From: Methylomicrobium agile
Lineage (GTDB): Bacteria; Pseudomonadota; Gammaproteobacteria; Methylococcales; Methylomonadaceae
Length of the DNA stretch: 64,000 nucleotides
Direction of reading: 5' to 3'
Assembly (NCBI RefSeq): GCF_000733855.1
Contig: NZ_JPOJ01000001.1
Coordinates: forward strand, 3,985,001 to 4,049,000
Part shown: one piece after another, positions 20,561-29,014 of the stretch
Layout of the letters: every line of letters starts with the position of its first letter
Numbering within the stretch: position 1 is the first letter of the stretch
Made by a program: the position numbers and the translations under genes
The notes under the pieces: generated by a model
Seen by the model: only the letters and a program-made list of their open reading frames with translations
Told to the model about the DNA's origin: nothing
Database searches by the model: none

Positions 20561-20866
20561 TTATTGTAATGGTTCATCGCTTTTCTTGAGCCGGTAGCGT
20601 TCCAGTTTGGCTCCGAAAGCGACCATCTGTTCGGCGGTGAGCTCCCTACCCCGCCAGTCTTCGGGAATCCGGAGGGACAGATGGATATAGGAAGCGCCTT
20701 TCTCGCAAACCTCCGCGACCAGATTGACCGGGAGGCTACCGATAACGGTATCGCCCGAATCGATCATGTCGATGTCCAGATGAGCGAGCTGATGGTCGAC
20801 TACGATGCCTTGCTGCCGTGCCCAGTCGATTGCGCCGGAGTGGCGGGTAATGAAGTAAGTGGTCAT
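20561..20866 (-). CDS. csx16: CRISPR-associated protein Csx16
   Basis: 101 residues matching the Csx16 (VVA1548/TIGR02620) pattern: TTYFITRHSGAIDWARQQG at the start, AHLDIDMIDSGDTVIGSLPVNLAAEVC-like core, then YIHLSLRIPEDWRGRELT. The family occurs only in type III loci. It has been proposed as a ring nuclease that degrades cyclic oligoadenylate and so switches off the response; I state this as a proposal, not a fact read from the sequence. Its ATG overlaps the stop codon of the 54-residue gene before it (ATGA) and it precedes the two CARF effectors, a sensible place for an off-switch. Confidence 0.85.
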   Translation of the reverse strand: MTTYFITRHSGAIDWARQQGIVVDHQLAHLDIDMIDSGDTVIGSLPVNLVAEVCEKGASYIHLSLRIPEDWRGRELTAEQMVAFGAKLERYRLKKSDEPLQ

Positions 20867-21027
20867 GATTCAAATGTGTTGCCTGAAATCAAGTTATCGG
20901 TAGGTTTGTCCCCTACTTGTTGATCGAGTAGCGACCATATAATCACCTCGATTGGCTGATGCCGCATATCTAAAGGAATAGGTATGGATTCTGGGACGTG
21001 TTCAATTATCAGCCGAATGGGTTGCAT
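20863..21027 (-). CDS. Small 54-residue protein inside the cmr operon, function unknown
   Basis: A short frame starting two bases past the cmr6 stop and ending in an ATGA overlap with csx16. It has a good ribosome-binding site (GGAG, 8 bases before ATG). The peptide starts MQPIRLIIEHVPESIPIP and continues LDMRHQPIEVIIWSLL. The pattern I-E-x-x-P-E-x-I-P-x-P-x-x-x-R-x-x-x-V-E-V resembles the small antitoxin-like proteins (VapB/AbrB or DUF2281 style) that pair with PIN toxins, but no toxin gene is adjacent. Coupling on both sides argues it is a real gene. Alternatives are a regulator of the effectors or a remnant of a toxin-antitoxin pair. Confidence 0.65.
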   Translation of the reverse strand: MQPIRLIIEHVPESIPIPLDMRHQPIEVIIWSLLDQQVGDKPTDNLISGNTFES

Positions 21028-21029
21028 GG

Positions 21030-22385
21030 TTATTGCTCCATCAATTTTAAAACGTCTCGTGTCCGGACATATTCTTTGTCTTTGCTTGGGTCTTTTTTCT
21101 GGGTCATCGGCCTCCAGTCGCCTGCCTGTTGCATCAGCGATTGAATCCGTTCCAAAATCGATTGTTTATCCGTGCTTTGCCATTGCCCAGTTTTTACGGC
21201 ATCCAGCAACACCAAATAATCTTTTTTGTTGGGGTCTTTTTTGTCTTTCAATAATTGGGCAATATCACGCTCAAACGGGGGCAAGTCGGCCAGCCGATTT
21301 TCGGCTTCTTGTTGCGCGGCCTCAGCCCTTGCTTTTTGCAGGCGCTGTTCCTTTTCGTCGCGAAATTTCCGTTCCCCGTTTTCGTCTCGGCGCATTTGCC
21401 CATAACCCACCGCTGTTTTCGCACCGAATCCCAGCCAATCGAAAGCATAGTGAAAAACTGTTTGCAATAATGCTTGCCAATTCTGCTGTAACGCTTCCGG
21501 TAAACGCGCCGTTGTACAGGTGCAGTAAAAATCAAATCGGCTGCCCGGCGGTACAGTTAGAAAGACGTTGGGAATCGGCTGCTCGGAATCGTGCGAGGCA
21601 TTTTTACCCTGGAAGTAACCGCCGTGGTGCGGGGTCAGGATGTCCATTGCCAGATTTTTGCATTGCGGGTAAACATCCCAAAAGCTGAGTGCGCCTTGCA
21701 AACTGATGTTATCGGATAGTGAAGTCAGAAAAATTTCTGGGTCGCTTTTGTATTTTGCCTGTTGCGGCTTACCGGATACAGTGGCCTCAATCATTTTATA
21801 CAGGGATTGAAGATCATATTTACCTTGAGCAACCCACGATTGATAGGCCGCTTGTCGGCGTTGAGCTTCTTCAACCAAAATCGTGTCGCCTTTGTAAGGC
21901 TTTTTGTTAATTGCGGCGTTCCCGGCCTCAAAACCAAACAACCACCACACCGCCAGCATATCCCAATCTTTAGTTTCACCATATAAACCTAAAGCCAGTT
22001 CTTCAGCGGCGGTGCGCAACGCGCCTTTCACGCTGGAACCGGGCAAATACGGCAAGCCGTAAGGATTTAAAAAGGCGAAGCCATTTTCCAGCGGGTGTTC
22101 GTTGCCGATGCCGGTCATGAACGGCGACGTGCTTATTGCCGGAAAATAATCTAGAGCATCGTTTTGCAAGGCAATGGTTTGCTGGCGTTGACGCAGGGCT
22201 TCGGTCATTTTGCGGCAAGCATCGGGTAGGCTGGTGGCTTTTTTCAGGGCGGCGGTCTTTTCACCATCCGCTTTAGTCCAATCGTCACGCCATACCGGAA
22301 AATACAGACCGAAACGGTGGCCGGGCGGAATGTCTTGACCGGACAAATGTTTTTCCATGTAATGAGGTAATGCCGCTTTGGTCAT
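21030..22385 (-). CDS. cmr6: Type III-B RAMP subunit Cmr6, with long C-terminal extension
   Basis: 451 residues. The Cmr6 core is recognisable from GIGNEHPLENGFAFLNPYG and LPYLPGSSVKGALR near residues 90-120, with a later glycine-rich GFGAKTAVGYGQM loop near 315-330. Cmr6 caps the backbone of the Cmr complex near the 3' end of the crRNA together with Cmr1. After the RAMP fold come about 120 extra residues: a charged, probably coiled-coil stretch (REKEQRLQKARAEAAQQEAENR style) and a Lys/Asp-rich tail. Such tails are seen in some proteobacterial Cmr6 proteins; their role is not known to me. It is 14 bases after cmr5. Confidence 0.9.
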   Translation of the reverse strand: MTKAALPHYMEKHLSGQDIPPGHRFGLYFPVWRDDWTKADGEKTAALKKATSLPDACRKMTEALRQRQQTIALQNDALDYFPAISTSPFMTGIGNEHPLENGFAFLNPYGLPYLPGSSVKGALRTAAEELALGLYGETKDWDMLAVWWLFGFEAGNAAINKKPYKGDTILVEEAQRRQAAYQSWVAQGKYDLQSLYKMIEATVSGKPQQAKYKSDPEIFLTSLSDNISLQGALSFWDVYPQCKNLAMDILTPHHGGYFQGKNASHDSEQPIPNVFLTVPPGSRFDFYCTCTTARLPEALQQNWQALLQTVFHYAFDWLGFGAKTAVGYGQMRRDENGERKFRDEKEQRLQKARAEAAQQEAENRLADLPPFERDIAQLLKDKKDPNKKDYLVLLDAVKTGQWQSTDKQSILERIQSLMQQAGDWRPMTQKKDPSKDKEYVRTRDVLKLMEQ

Positions 22386-22399
22386 TTGTATATTCCTCT

Positions 22400-22759
22400 T
22401 TATTGGTTGATTGCCGCAAATTGACGTATCCAGCGCAGCAGCGCCAAGGTTTCTTCGGTGGCTTTGCGGTATTTTTGACTGTCGGTTTTTAAAAGCACCC
22501 CCATCATTTTGTCGAAAGGTACTGAGACATTTTCTTGATGTGTGAAATAAGCGGCCAGCCAGTCGATAATATGCTTATTCAAAGCATGATGATGTGGCTT
22601 ATTTTTGTCTTGGTAAAACGCCAATGTCTGCATCAAGCCATTGCTCATAATCAAGGCTGGTGCACCTTTAGCTAATTTTGTGTAGTCGTCGCTTTGGCCC
22701 TGCACTTGTTGCCAGGCATAAGCCGCGCGTTTTTGATCCAGACTGGGTAACTTACTCAT
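22400..22759 (-). CDS. cmr5: Type III-B small subunit Cmr5
   Basis: 119 residues, the usual size of the helical small subunit that lines the groove of the Cmr complex and touches target RNA. The sequence MSKLPSLDQKRAAYAWQQVQG, the YTKLAKGAPALIMSNGLMQTLAFY core and the closing ALLRWIRQFAAI match Cmr5. A longer frame to 23041 exists, but its extra 94 residues are the out-of-frame shadow of cmr4; the ATG at 22759 gives the conserved N-terminus and overlaps the cmr4 stop by 8 bases. Confidence 0.93.
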   Translation of the reverse strand: MSKLPSLDQKRAAYAWQQVQGQSDDYTKLAKGAPALIMSNGLMQTLAFYQDKNKPHHHALNKHIIDWLAAYFTHQENVSVPFDKMMGVLLKTDSQKYRKATEETLALLRWIRQFAAINQ

Positions 22760-23684
22760 GTCCGCCTCCGACAATCGAGCAAACGATTTGCCCACGTCCG
22801 GTACTGGCGTCGCCGCCAAATTGCACCATGCGGCCTTGCAAGGCTTGCCAGTTTTCGCCGTCATTGACCAGCGTATTGATGATCTGTGTGGCGTCCATGC
22901 GATTTTCCGCGCTGTCTCCGCGTCTGTAACGTTCCTGACTCGCCATGATGACAGTAAATAGGATGCTTTCGGGTGGCAGGTTTTCTGTATAGAACAAGGC
23001 ACCGCCATCGGCTGTACCGCTGATGTCGTCGATCCGGACATGAGGCTCGACTACCGTTGAATTAACTACAAAATAATGCAGTTCGTCATCGGATAGCAGT
23101 ACCAAATCGTCCGCTAATTTTTTTCGGAAATAGGCAAAATCGTCTGATTCCGGCAATGCATTTGCGGCTAGCCATTCGGCAACCTGTTTTAACGCAGGGT
23201 CAATTTGCGGCTCAAGTTCGTAGGCTTCCAAAGCCAATTTGCTATCCGTCATTAGATCAGGGTTTATGATCCGGCATTTGCCGCTTTCCAAATTCGGAAT
23301 TACCCAGTCCACCTGAGTTTTCGCCAGCGCCAATTGCCGTTTCAATCGGGCCAGCAACAACGGCGAGGTGGCATAAACATAACCGGCTTTCGGGCAGCGC
23401 ACCGGAAAGGCGGCCAGTTGCCCATCACTAAAACTTAATGCGCCGGCATGTTCGGAGGCATCATTCTCCGGCCCAAACAAACGATTCAGCAGTTTGCTGC
23501 TTTTGTCCTGCGCCCAATAATCATGGCGAATTGCGCCTTTGATGCCGGAACCGGCCATCATGGGATATTCGGTATGGCGTTCGCGCTGAATGGGGTTGTC
23601 GATTAAGCCGCCAACCGCCGTGCCGGTGCCCATGTGAACCGGGCTGACGCAATATAAGAATGCTATTCGGGTTTCCTGAAACAT
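22752..23684 (-). CDS. cmr4: Type III-B backbone nuclease subunit Cmr4
   Basis: 310 residues. Cmr4 forms the repeated backbone that cuts target RNA at 6-nt intervals. Signatures are FLYCVSPVHMGTG at 9-21, the catalytic loop LIDNPIQRERHTEYP with Asp29 in the expected place, GSGIKGAIRHDYW near 46-58, and a late glycine-rich GRMVQFGGDASTGRGQ. All are typical of the family. The gene overlaps cmr5 and is separated from cmr3 by a 145-bp gap holding a REP-like palindrome pair. Confidence 0.95.
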   Translation of the reverse strand: MFQETRIAFLYCVSPVHMGTGTAVGGLIDNPIQRERHTEYPMMAGSGIKGAIRHDYWAQDKSSKLLNRLFGPENDASEHAGALSFSDGQLAAFPVRCPKAGYVYATSPLLLARLKRQLALAKTQVDWVIPNLESGKCRIINPDLMTDSKLALEAYELEPQIDPALKQVAEWLAANALPESDDFAYFRKKLADDLVLLSDDELHYFVVNSTVVEPHVRIDDISGTADGGALFYTENLPPESILFTVIMASQERYRRGDSAENRMDATQIINTLVNDGENWQALQGRMVQFGGDASTGRGQIVCSIVGGGHE

Positions 23685-23727
23685 CGTGTCTCCTAAAGAT
23701 TCGCTAAGATAATGAAAAACGATTAAG

Positions 23728-23808
23728 TAGGTCGGGTTAGCTCGATAGAGCGTAACCCGACAAACGAAGCCTTCATGTCGGGTTACGGCTAACGCCTAAC
23801 CCGACCTA
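23728..23808. repeat. REP/BIME-like palindrome pair between cmr3 and cmr4
   Basis: Two hairpins, GTCGGGTTAG...CGTAACCCGAC (23731-23761) and GTCGGGTTAC...CTAACCCGAC (23777-23805), are enclosed by TAGGTCGGG/CCCGACCTA. The same palindrome type recurs at 39215, 48380 and 59325. It is the only sizeable gap inside the cas operon. Confidence 0.8.
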
Positions 23809-23829
23809 CGCAAATGGCGGCATTCGCGC

Positions 23830-24990
23830 TTATGGCCATACCCCAATCATGATATTGTTGAAACCTTCCGCCCGCCGCTTGTCGTCAGGATACGCATCCA
23901 GATGAAATAAACCGTGTTCGACAAGCTTTTGAAGAGCCATGGTTTCGCCTTCGAATTGATCGAACCAGTAAACGCTGCCCGTACTGACGGCTTTGAGCGC
24001 GGGCTTGGGTTGATTGTTGGCGATGTCCCAGCCACTGATGGTTTCGGCGCGCGAGGTGCTGGCAGTTATCAACTTTGCGGAAAAGCCAGGGGGTTGCCAA
24101 AGACAAGCACCGTTTTGCTGTGTCATGCCAGGCAACAGCCAGCCTTGTTCGAATAAGCCGGGCGTGGTCAGCGTCAGGCGAAAACGGCGCGATTTCTCGA
24201 TAGCGTTCCAGTCTGGCTGCAAGACTTGCCAATCGAGCTTCAGGTGCCGAGCGCCGCGTCCATCGCCGCCCAAACGTAAAACGCCGTTTTTTGGTAACAG
24301 GTTGTTGGCTCCCTTAATTCCGGCAATGAAACCCACACAGTCAGCCAGCGCCACGGCGTCCACGGTATAAAGCTGGCCTTCTCCTGTGGTGCGGCTTTGG
24401 GTTTCCAAGGCAATACCCAACCGCGAGTCGATTTTCCAAAGGGCTTTGCTCTCCACCAGATGTTTCGCATGAATCGGTTGTCCATTAAGCCAGCTTTGAA
24501 TACCCTCCTTATTCAACCACAAGCCGCCTTCGGGCTTGGCTTGTTTATCGGTGCGCAACACGGGTATTTGCGAGCATGACGAGCCGGTCTGGATGGCGTC
24601 GGGCAATCGGCGCGGTTGCAGTGTGTGAATTTTCCTGTTGTCCCCCTCGGCAACCACAACCACATCCGCAGGCAACGGCAGATAGACATCCTGTAATGTG
24701 TCCGTATCTGAATCATATTTGCCGAGTAGAAAATGGCTGATGCGGAAATCGCCTGGCTGGTCCGGCGTGCCCAAACTTTGCGCCAATGCGTCGGGTAAAG
24801 CAGCCTTGCCTTGAGCAAACTGACCAACGTCGATACCATGACCAGTCAGCAATTGCGAGCGCAAAGCACCGGCGGCCATTGAAGGCCAGGGAGGCATGAC
24901 GGCTTCGCCGGTGGCGGAGCTGTCGCCGAACAATCGATTGCCGCGCAAATACAGTACATCCAAGGGTTGTAAAAAATGGAATTCGCTCAT
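23830..24990 (-). CDS. cmr3: Type III-B RAMP subunit Cmr3
   Basis: 386 residues. Cmr3 holds the 5' handle of the crRNA next to Cas10. The start MSEFHFLQPLDVLYLRGNRLFG, the motif MPPWPSMAAGALRSQLL near residues 33-48 and the tail AEGFNNIMIGVWP fit the family, which ends with a G-F/W motif. A longer frame begins at 25065, but the ATG at 24990 overlaps the cas10 stop as ATGA and gives the conserved N-terminus. It is probably translationally coupled to cas10. Confidence 0.92.
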   Translation of the reverse strand: MSEFHFLQPLDVLYLRGNRLFGDSSATGEAVMPPWPSMAAGALRSQLLTGHGIDVGQFAQGKAALPDALAQSLGTPDQPGDFRISHFLLGKYDSDTDTLQDVYLPLPADVVVVAEGDNRKIHTLQPRRLPDAIQTGSSCSQIPVLRTDKQAKPEGGLWLNKEGIQSWLNGQPIHAKHLVESKALWKIDSRLGIALETQSRTTGEGQLYTVDAVALADCVGFIAGIKGANNLLPKNGVLRLGGDGRGARHLKLDWQVLQPDWNAIEKSRRFRLTLTTPGLFEQGWLLPGMTQQNGACLWQPPGFSAKLITASTSRAETISGWDIANNQPKPALKAVSTGSVYWFDQFEGETMALQKLVEHGLFHLDAYPDDKRRAEGFNNIMIGVWP

Positions 24991-27890
24991 TGCGCACCTC
25001 CAGCGCGGCTGTCGCGGGCTAAAAATTCGGCGATGCCGATGAAGTGGGTGATGAAGTCGGCACACGCTTGTCCTGCCTGACTCATTCCTAACTCCACCAT
25101 ACGCTCTGCCAAATCATGATATTGAGGGATGCCTTGATTCTGCCGCAATAACGGGTATTCAAGCGATTGCTGTAGCAACGATTTGTAAAGAAAGGGATCT
25201 TGGAGGAACAAGGTTTGCGGCGGCAATTGCCTTAACCAGTCCTGGGCGATATAAGCCGCGCGACGCGATAAGTTGGGCTCCGCAAGTGCATCTCTCATCC
25301 GGATTAATTGCCCCATTGGGCTGTCCAGCAAACTCTCTGGATTATCTGGGTTGTTGAACCAGGGACAGGTCAATTTGACTGCGCCGCCGGAACGCTTGAG
25401 CAAATCAATAGCAAAGGCATCGCGTCCGCCGGTTTTTTTGGCGCGCTGTTCGGCGGACCTTAAGGTTTTCAGCACCTGCCCGAGTGGCGCGGCATGGTGT
25501 GCGATTACGGCTCCGCAAGAAGCGGTCGCTTTAACACCCATGACCCGGTAAAGGGTTTCATCTTTGAGTACGTAGCCGTTTTTCAATCGCAGCTCGGCTT
25601 TTTCCTGTTTCAACAGCGATTTCCATACAATTGAGGAATCGCCATTTACAGGAAATATTCCGCTATACACCAAACGCAACAGCAACATCGCCGGCAACAA
25701 ATCGTCTACGGATACCATAGCCATTACATCATCGCCACCGGCGTAAAGCAGTTTGCCTTTATATAAATCCTCGACCACATAGCGCGCCAAATCCAGCGAA
25801 AAGCCGTTGAGTGCATCGGAAATCGCCATATGGCGGGCCGGAGACGGATAGCGTTTGCTTTCCAGATAAGACTTGAGCTGTTCTCGGTAACGTTGATCGA
25901 TACCGCTCTTGATCTTGCTATGCCAACTGTCCTGATAGGCCAATCGGTATTTATCCTCACTGCCCGATAGCCATGCGCCCATGTTGTCGCCGTCCATCAG
26001 AATCAAGGCATAATAGGTTTCCTGAAAAAAGCCGCTAAGTTTGAATTTAATGCTGGGTTTCAACGTCTCGTTTTCACAATGGGCATCCCAAAACGAAGGC
26101 AGTTTCTTGGCCAATAAACGGGCTTGCTGATCAGCTCCGGTCATATTAAGAACCTTTTTTGGCAGGGCTGATTGTTCGGACCAGCCTTCCAGTATCGCCA
26201 TCAATTCAATCGGTAAGGATTCGCGATTTGAGTTTTGTAGCCACTGTTCAAAACTCGTGGAAAAGGCCATGTCGTGAGTCGAAACCACATAGCGACTGAT
26301 ACTTCCTAAACCATCCACAGAATTTTTGATTTCGTCGATAAAACGCTTTGGCCACAGCCTCTTCAGCATATCCAGGGCACTCAGATGCTCGCCGTTTTTG
26401 ACCCAGGACGGTTTTTGCTCTGCAACTTTTTGCCACAGGGTGTTTTGCCGCTTTCCCGGCGGCACAGCCAGTTGTGTTTGGTTAGTCGTCAGCCATTCGT
26501 ATTCTCCGCTCAAAGTATTGCGGTAGCCTTGTTGCGGTTTTTGTTGAAAGGTCCGGGTGGCCTTGGCAGCGGCTGCGACTCTATCCAACAGGTCGTAAAC
26601 TGCTGGATATAAAACACCGGGGTTAGGCCTATAGAACTGCCAGTCTTGCTCTGGCTGAATGGCTTGATTGAGTGTTTTCCATAATTCGCTGCCTAAAAAG
26701 CCCGGCAAATTCGTTTCAGGATAAAATGGCAGCATCGCCTCCTGCAAAGCATCAATATTCACTTTGCCCTCTTGTTGCCGGCACAACCAGGGCACGGCAG
26801 CCCAATACACTTCAGGGAAACCGTTCAATTGCTCCTTCAGTTGACGATAGCAATACAGATCGGTTTGCTTCAGTCGGGCTATTTCCAGGCATTCATCCAG
26901 CATGGCGTTAGCTTCGGCAAGAACCCATTGCCGTACTCTTGCTGTTACTTGCTCCGCAAGTTCCATTGCCATCGACGCAGGAACCAGCGCGAGAAATTTA
27001 TTGGGCAGTGCCGCCGAAAACAAAGGGTTGGCATCGGTTTTGGCTTTGCGCCATTCACATTCAAATTCATCGAACCGACTTGCCGGCAAACCCATGTCTT
27101 TTTGCAGCCATAAATCCACCAGCGGTACGCCACGCAGTTGCGGGAAAATAATCGCATCCGGCCCGAGCCGCTCGCATATGATTTTCATACCTTCCCATGC
27201 GATGCGCGACAACAGATGCGAACCGGCCCATAAATCCGAGGTTGATCTCCCGGCGGCGATGAACGATTGCACCGGCCCGAAACTGACATTGAGCAAAGCC
27301 GGCTGCTCGTTCGGGTCTGCCGCAAATGCGCCGCAAAACGCCGAGGTCAAATCCAGGTGCGCCCAGATGGTATGATCGGGAACGCGGGTATCGGCAGGCA
27401 GCAAGCGCCACAAATGGCCGATGCCTTTCGGGTTAAGTTCCGGACCAAAACGCCAGAAACCGAGCAAGGTTTTTTGCCAATCAATAGCATCTTGTGCATC
27501 CCGCTCAATCAATTCCAGAAAATAGTCGGTGCTAAATGCCTTGATATGCGCGGGGTCGATATTTAATTTTCCCATCAGTTCCGCCGAATCACCGGTCAAC
27601 GGATGTTTGATTTCCGGCGCTTGATCGAAGCGGACTTGCGCCCAGGCGGCATAGCGATTGTCCTTATCTTGCGGAAATTGCGGCCGGTCTGCCGCCGAAG
27701 CCCAATGGTCGGATTTCTCTATCCACGCTTTGGTTTCAGCATCAAGACCGTTTGGAAAAAACGTCTTGAACAACGCGCGCGTCGTGCCCCCTTCGTGTCC
27801 GGCCGGGTCGCGCATCAAGACCAGCGCTTTTTCGGCAGGATCGTGGACGCGGGCGGCGAGTTTGGCTTGCCAGAGGGTGTTGTCTTTCAT
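24987..27890 (-). CDS. cas10: Type III-B large subunit Cas10/Cmr2 with active cyclase motif
   Basis: 967 residues. Cas10 is the signalling subunit of the Cmr complex: on binding target RNA it makes cyclic oligoadenylate from ATP. The N-terminus carries an HD-type motif, His16-Asp17 in ARVHDPAEKAL. The first palm domain shows LILMDGDNMGAWLSG near residue 630. The second has the intact GGDD cyclase motif (LYAGGDDVMAM, about 718-721). The ATG at 27890 is preferred over an upstream start at 27959 because it overlaps the cmr1 stop (ATGA) and gives the family N-terminus. With GGDD present, the three CARF proteins of this operon are expected to receive signal. Confidence 0.96.
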   Translation of the reverse strand: MKDNTLWQAKLAARVHDPAEKALVLMRDPAGHEGGTTRALFKTFFPNGLDAETKAWIEKSDHWASAADRPQFPQDKDNRYAAWAQVRFDQAPEIKHPLTGDSAELMGKLNIDPAHIKAFSTDYFLELIERDAQDAIDWQKTLLGFWRFGPELNPKGIGHLWRLLPADTRVPDHTIWAHLDLTSAFCGAFAADPNEQPALLNVSFGPVQSFIAAGRSTSDLWAGSHLLSRIAWEGMKIICERLGPDAIIFPQLRGVPLVDLWLQKDMGLPASRFDEFECEWRKAKTDANPLFSAALPNKFLALVPASMAMELAEQVTARVRQWVLAEANAMLDECLEIARLKQTDLYCYRQLKEQLNGFPEVYWAAVPWLCRQQEGKVNIDALQEAMLPFYPETNLPGFLGSELWKTLNQAIQPEQDWQFYRPNPGVLYPAVYDLLDRVAAAAKATRTFQQKPQQGYRNTLSGEYEWLTTNQTQLAVPPGKRQNTLWQKVAEQKPSWVKNGEHLSALDMLKRLWPKRFIDEIKNSVDGLGSISRYVVSTHDMAFSTSFEQWLQNSNRESLPIELMAILEGWSEQSALPKKVLNMTGADQQARLLAKKLPSFWDAHCENETLKPSIKFKLSGFFQETYYALILMDGDNMGAWLSGSEDKYRLAYQDSWHSKIKSGIDQRYREQLKSYLESKRYPSPARHMAISDALNGFSLDLARYVVEDLYKGKLLYAGGDDVMAMVSVDDLLPAMLLLRLVYSGIFPVNGDSSIVWKSLLKQEKAELRLKNGYVLKDETLYRVMGVKATASCGAVIAHHAAPLGQVLKTLRSAEQRAKKTGGRDAFAIDLLKRSGGAVKLTCPWFNNPDNPESLLDSPMGQLIRMRDALAEPNLSRRAAYIAQDWLRQLPPQTLFLQDPFLYKSLLQQSLEYPLLRQNQGIPQYHDLAERMVELGMSQAGQACADFITHFIGIAEFLARDSRAGGAQ

Positions 27891-29014
27891 GATTGGATCC
27901 TTTTGATTTCTAAGCCTTGCGCTTTCAAGCCGTTCAACGACTGATGGACGGATTGCCAAATTTCGATTTGTTGTTGAATAGACGGTGCATTTTTCAATCC
28001 TTGGGTCATTTCCTTCGGCAGTGCGCAGGGCAAATGAAAAATGATTCCAGCAAAATTTTGTCCTGAACGAATGATTTTAAAGCGAAGTTGATTAGCTAAA
28101 CGACCGTTATTGCCCCAGGCGTTTACTTTATGGTTAGTCACCGGGTACGCCAGCAGATGACGTTTTTCAAAGCCGCCAGGATGAGCATTAGGAAAAGGTA
28201 AATCGGTTCGAAATTTGATTTTGGTTTGTGCCAAATCTTTCATAACGAGTTGCCAGTTATTTCGCTCCGGTGTTTGCCAAATCAATAAGCCTTCGTCATC
28301 CGAGCCAATCGCGTGCGGCCATTCCTGGGACAAGCAGTCTTTTAATGGTCGGCTAAATTGCGTTAGATCGGCTTTACCATTTAACAAAACGGTATTGTCT
28401 TGAAGTTCGGCTAGTCGCGACGTAGGCGTCGCTCCCACATCGGCTTTTAGTTCAACGGAGCCCCAAGCATTACGGGAGCGTCCGCCTAAAGTGCCGAACC
28501 AATGGATGAGTTGCAGGGTTTGGTTGAAGGTTGTTTGTTCGCTTTCGGGGTAAATTAGGGTCAGTCGGTTTTGTTCATTGGCATTGATTGCAGGTGCATG
28601 AACGATGCCATTATTGAAATGTAGCGGACCATAGGCCAGATATGTTTCTGGAGCCATAGAGCGCAATTTGCCGGTATTCCTGTCTTTTACTTCGGGATGA
28701 GTAATGCGATTGCTTGCTGGTGAATCAACCCACCGCTTAAGCTCACCTGCTTTTTGATGTTCGAGTTTTATCCGCACCCGGCTACGCATCGCCCACGCTT
28801 GATGATCCCTATCTTCCAACCAGGCATGCCCAAACAACCGCCCTTCGGCCTCGCGCACTTCCTGCCAGTGGTAGCCATATTGCTTGGCCACCGCGATGCG
28901 CCACCAGTGTTGCAACAACGCCTTGAACGGCGGTGTACGCCAGGCCGACTGTTGCTCGGCATCGCCCAGAAAGCCCGGGCAGTTGAAATGGATAAGGTAA
29001 TCTACTCTCAGCAT
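27887..29014 (-). CDS. cmr1: Type III-B RAMP subunit Cmr1
   Basis: 375 residues. The start matches Cmr1 proteins well: a beta-strand, then FLGDAEQQSAWRTPPFKALLQHWWRI at about 16-41, the family hallmark, followed by RVRIKLEHQKAGEL. Later LIHWFGTLGGRSRNAWGSVEL (about 168-188) is the glycine-rich RAMP loop. Cmr1 sits at the tip of the complex with Cmr6 and helps capture target RNA. Its 5' end overlaps the preceding CARF gene by 7 bases. Confidence 0.94.
   Translation of the reverse strand: MLRVDYLIHFNCPGFLGDAEQQSAWRTPPFKALLQHWWRIAVAKQYGYHWQEVREAEGRLFGHAWLEDRDHQAWAMRSRVRIKLEHQKAGELKRWVDSPASNRITHPEVKDRNTGKLRSMAPETYLAYGPLHFNNGIVHAPAINANEQNRLTLIYPESEQTTFNQTLQLIHWFGTLGGRSRNAWGSVELKADVGATPTSRLAELQDNTVLLNGKADLTQFSRPLKDCLSQEWPHAIGSDDEGLLIWQTPERNNWQLVMKDLAQTKIKFRTDLPFPNAHPGGFEKRHLLAYPVTNHKVNAWGNNGRLANQLRFKIIRSGQNFAGIIFHLPCALPKEMTQGLKNAPSIQQQIEIWQSVHQSLNGLKAQGLEIKRIQS

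Noticed and set aside
22760-23041. N-terminal extension of Cmr5 by 94 residues
   Set aside because: This stretch is the second frame of cmr4; the ATG at 22759 gives the conserved Cmr5 start.
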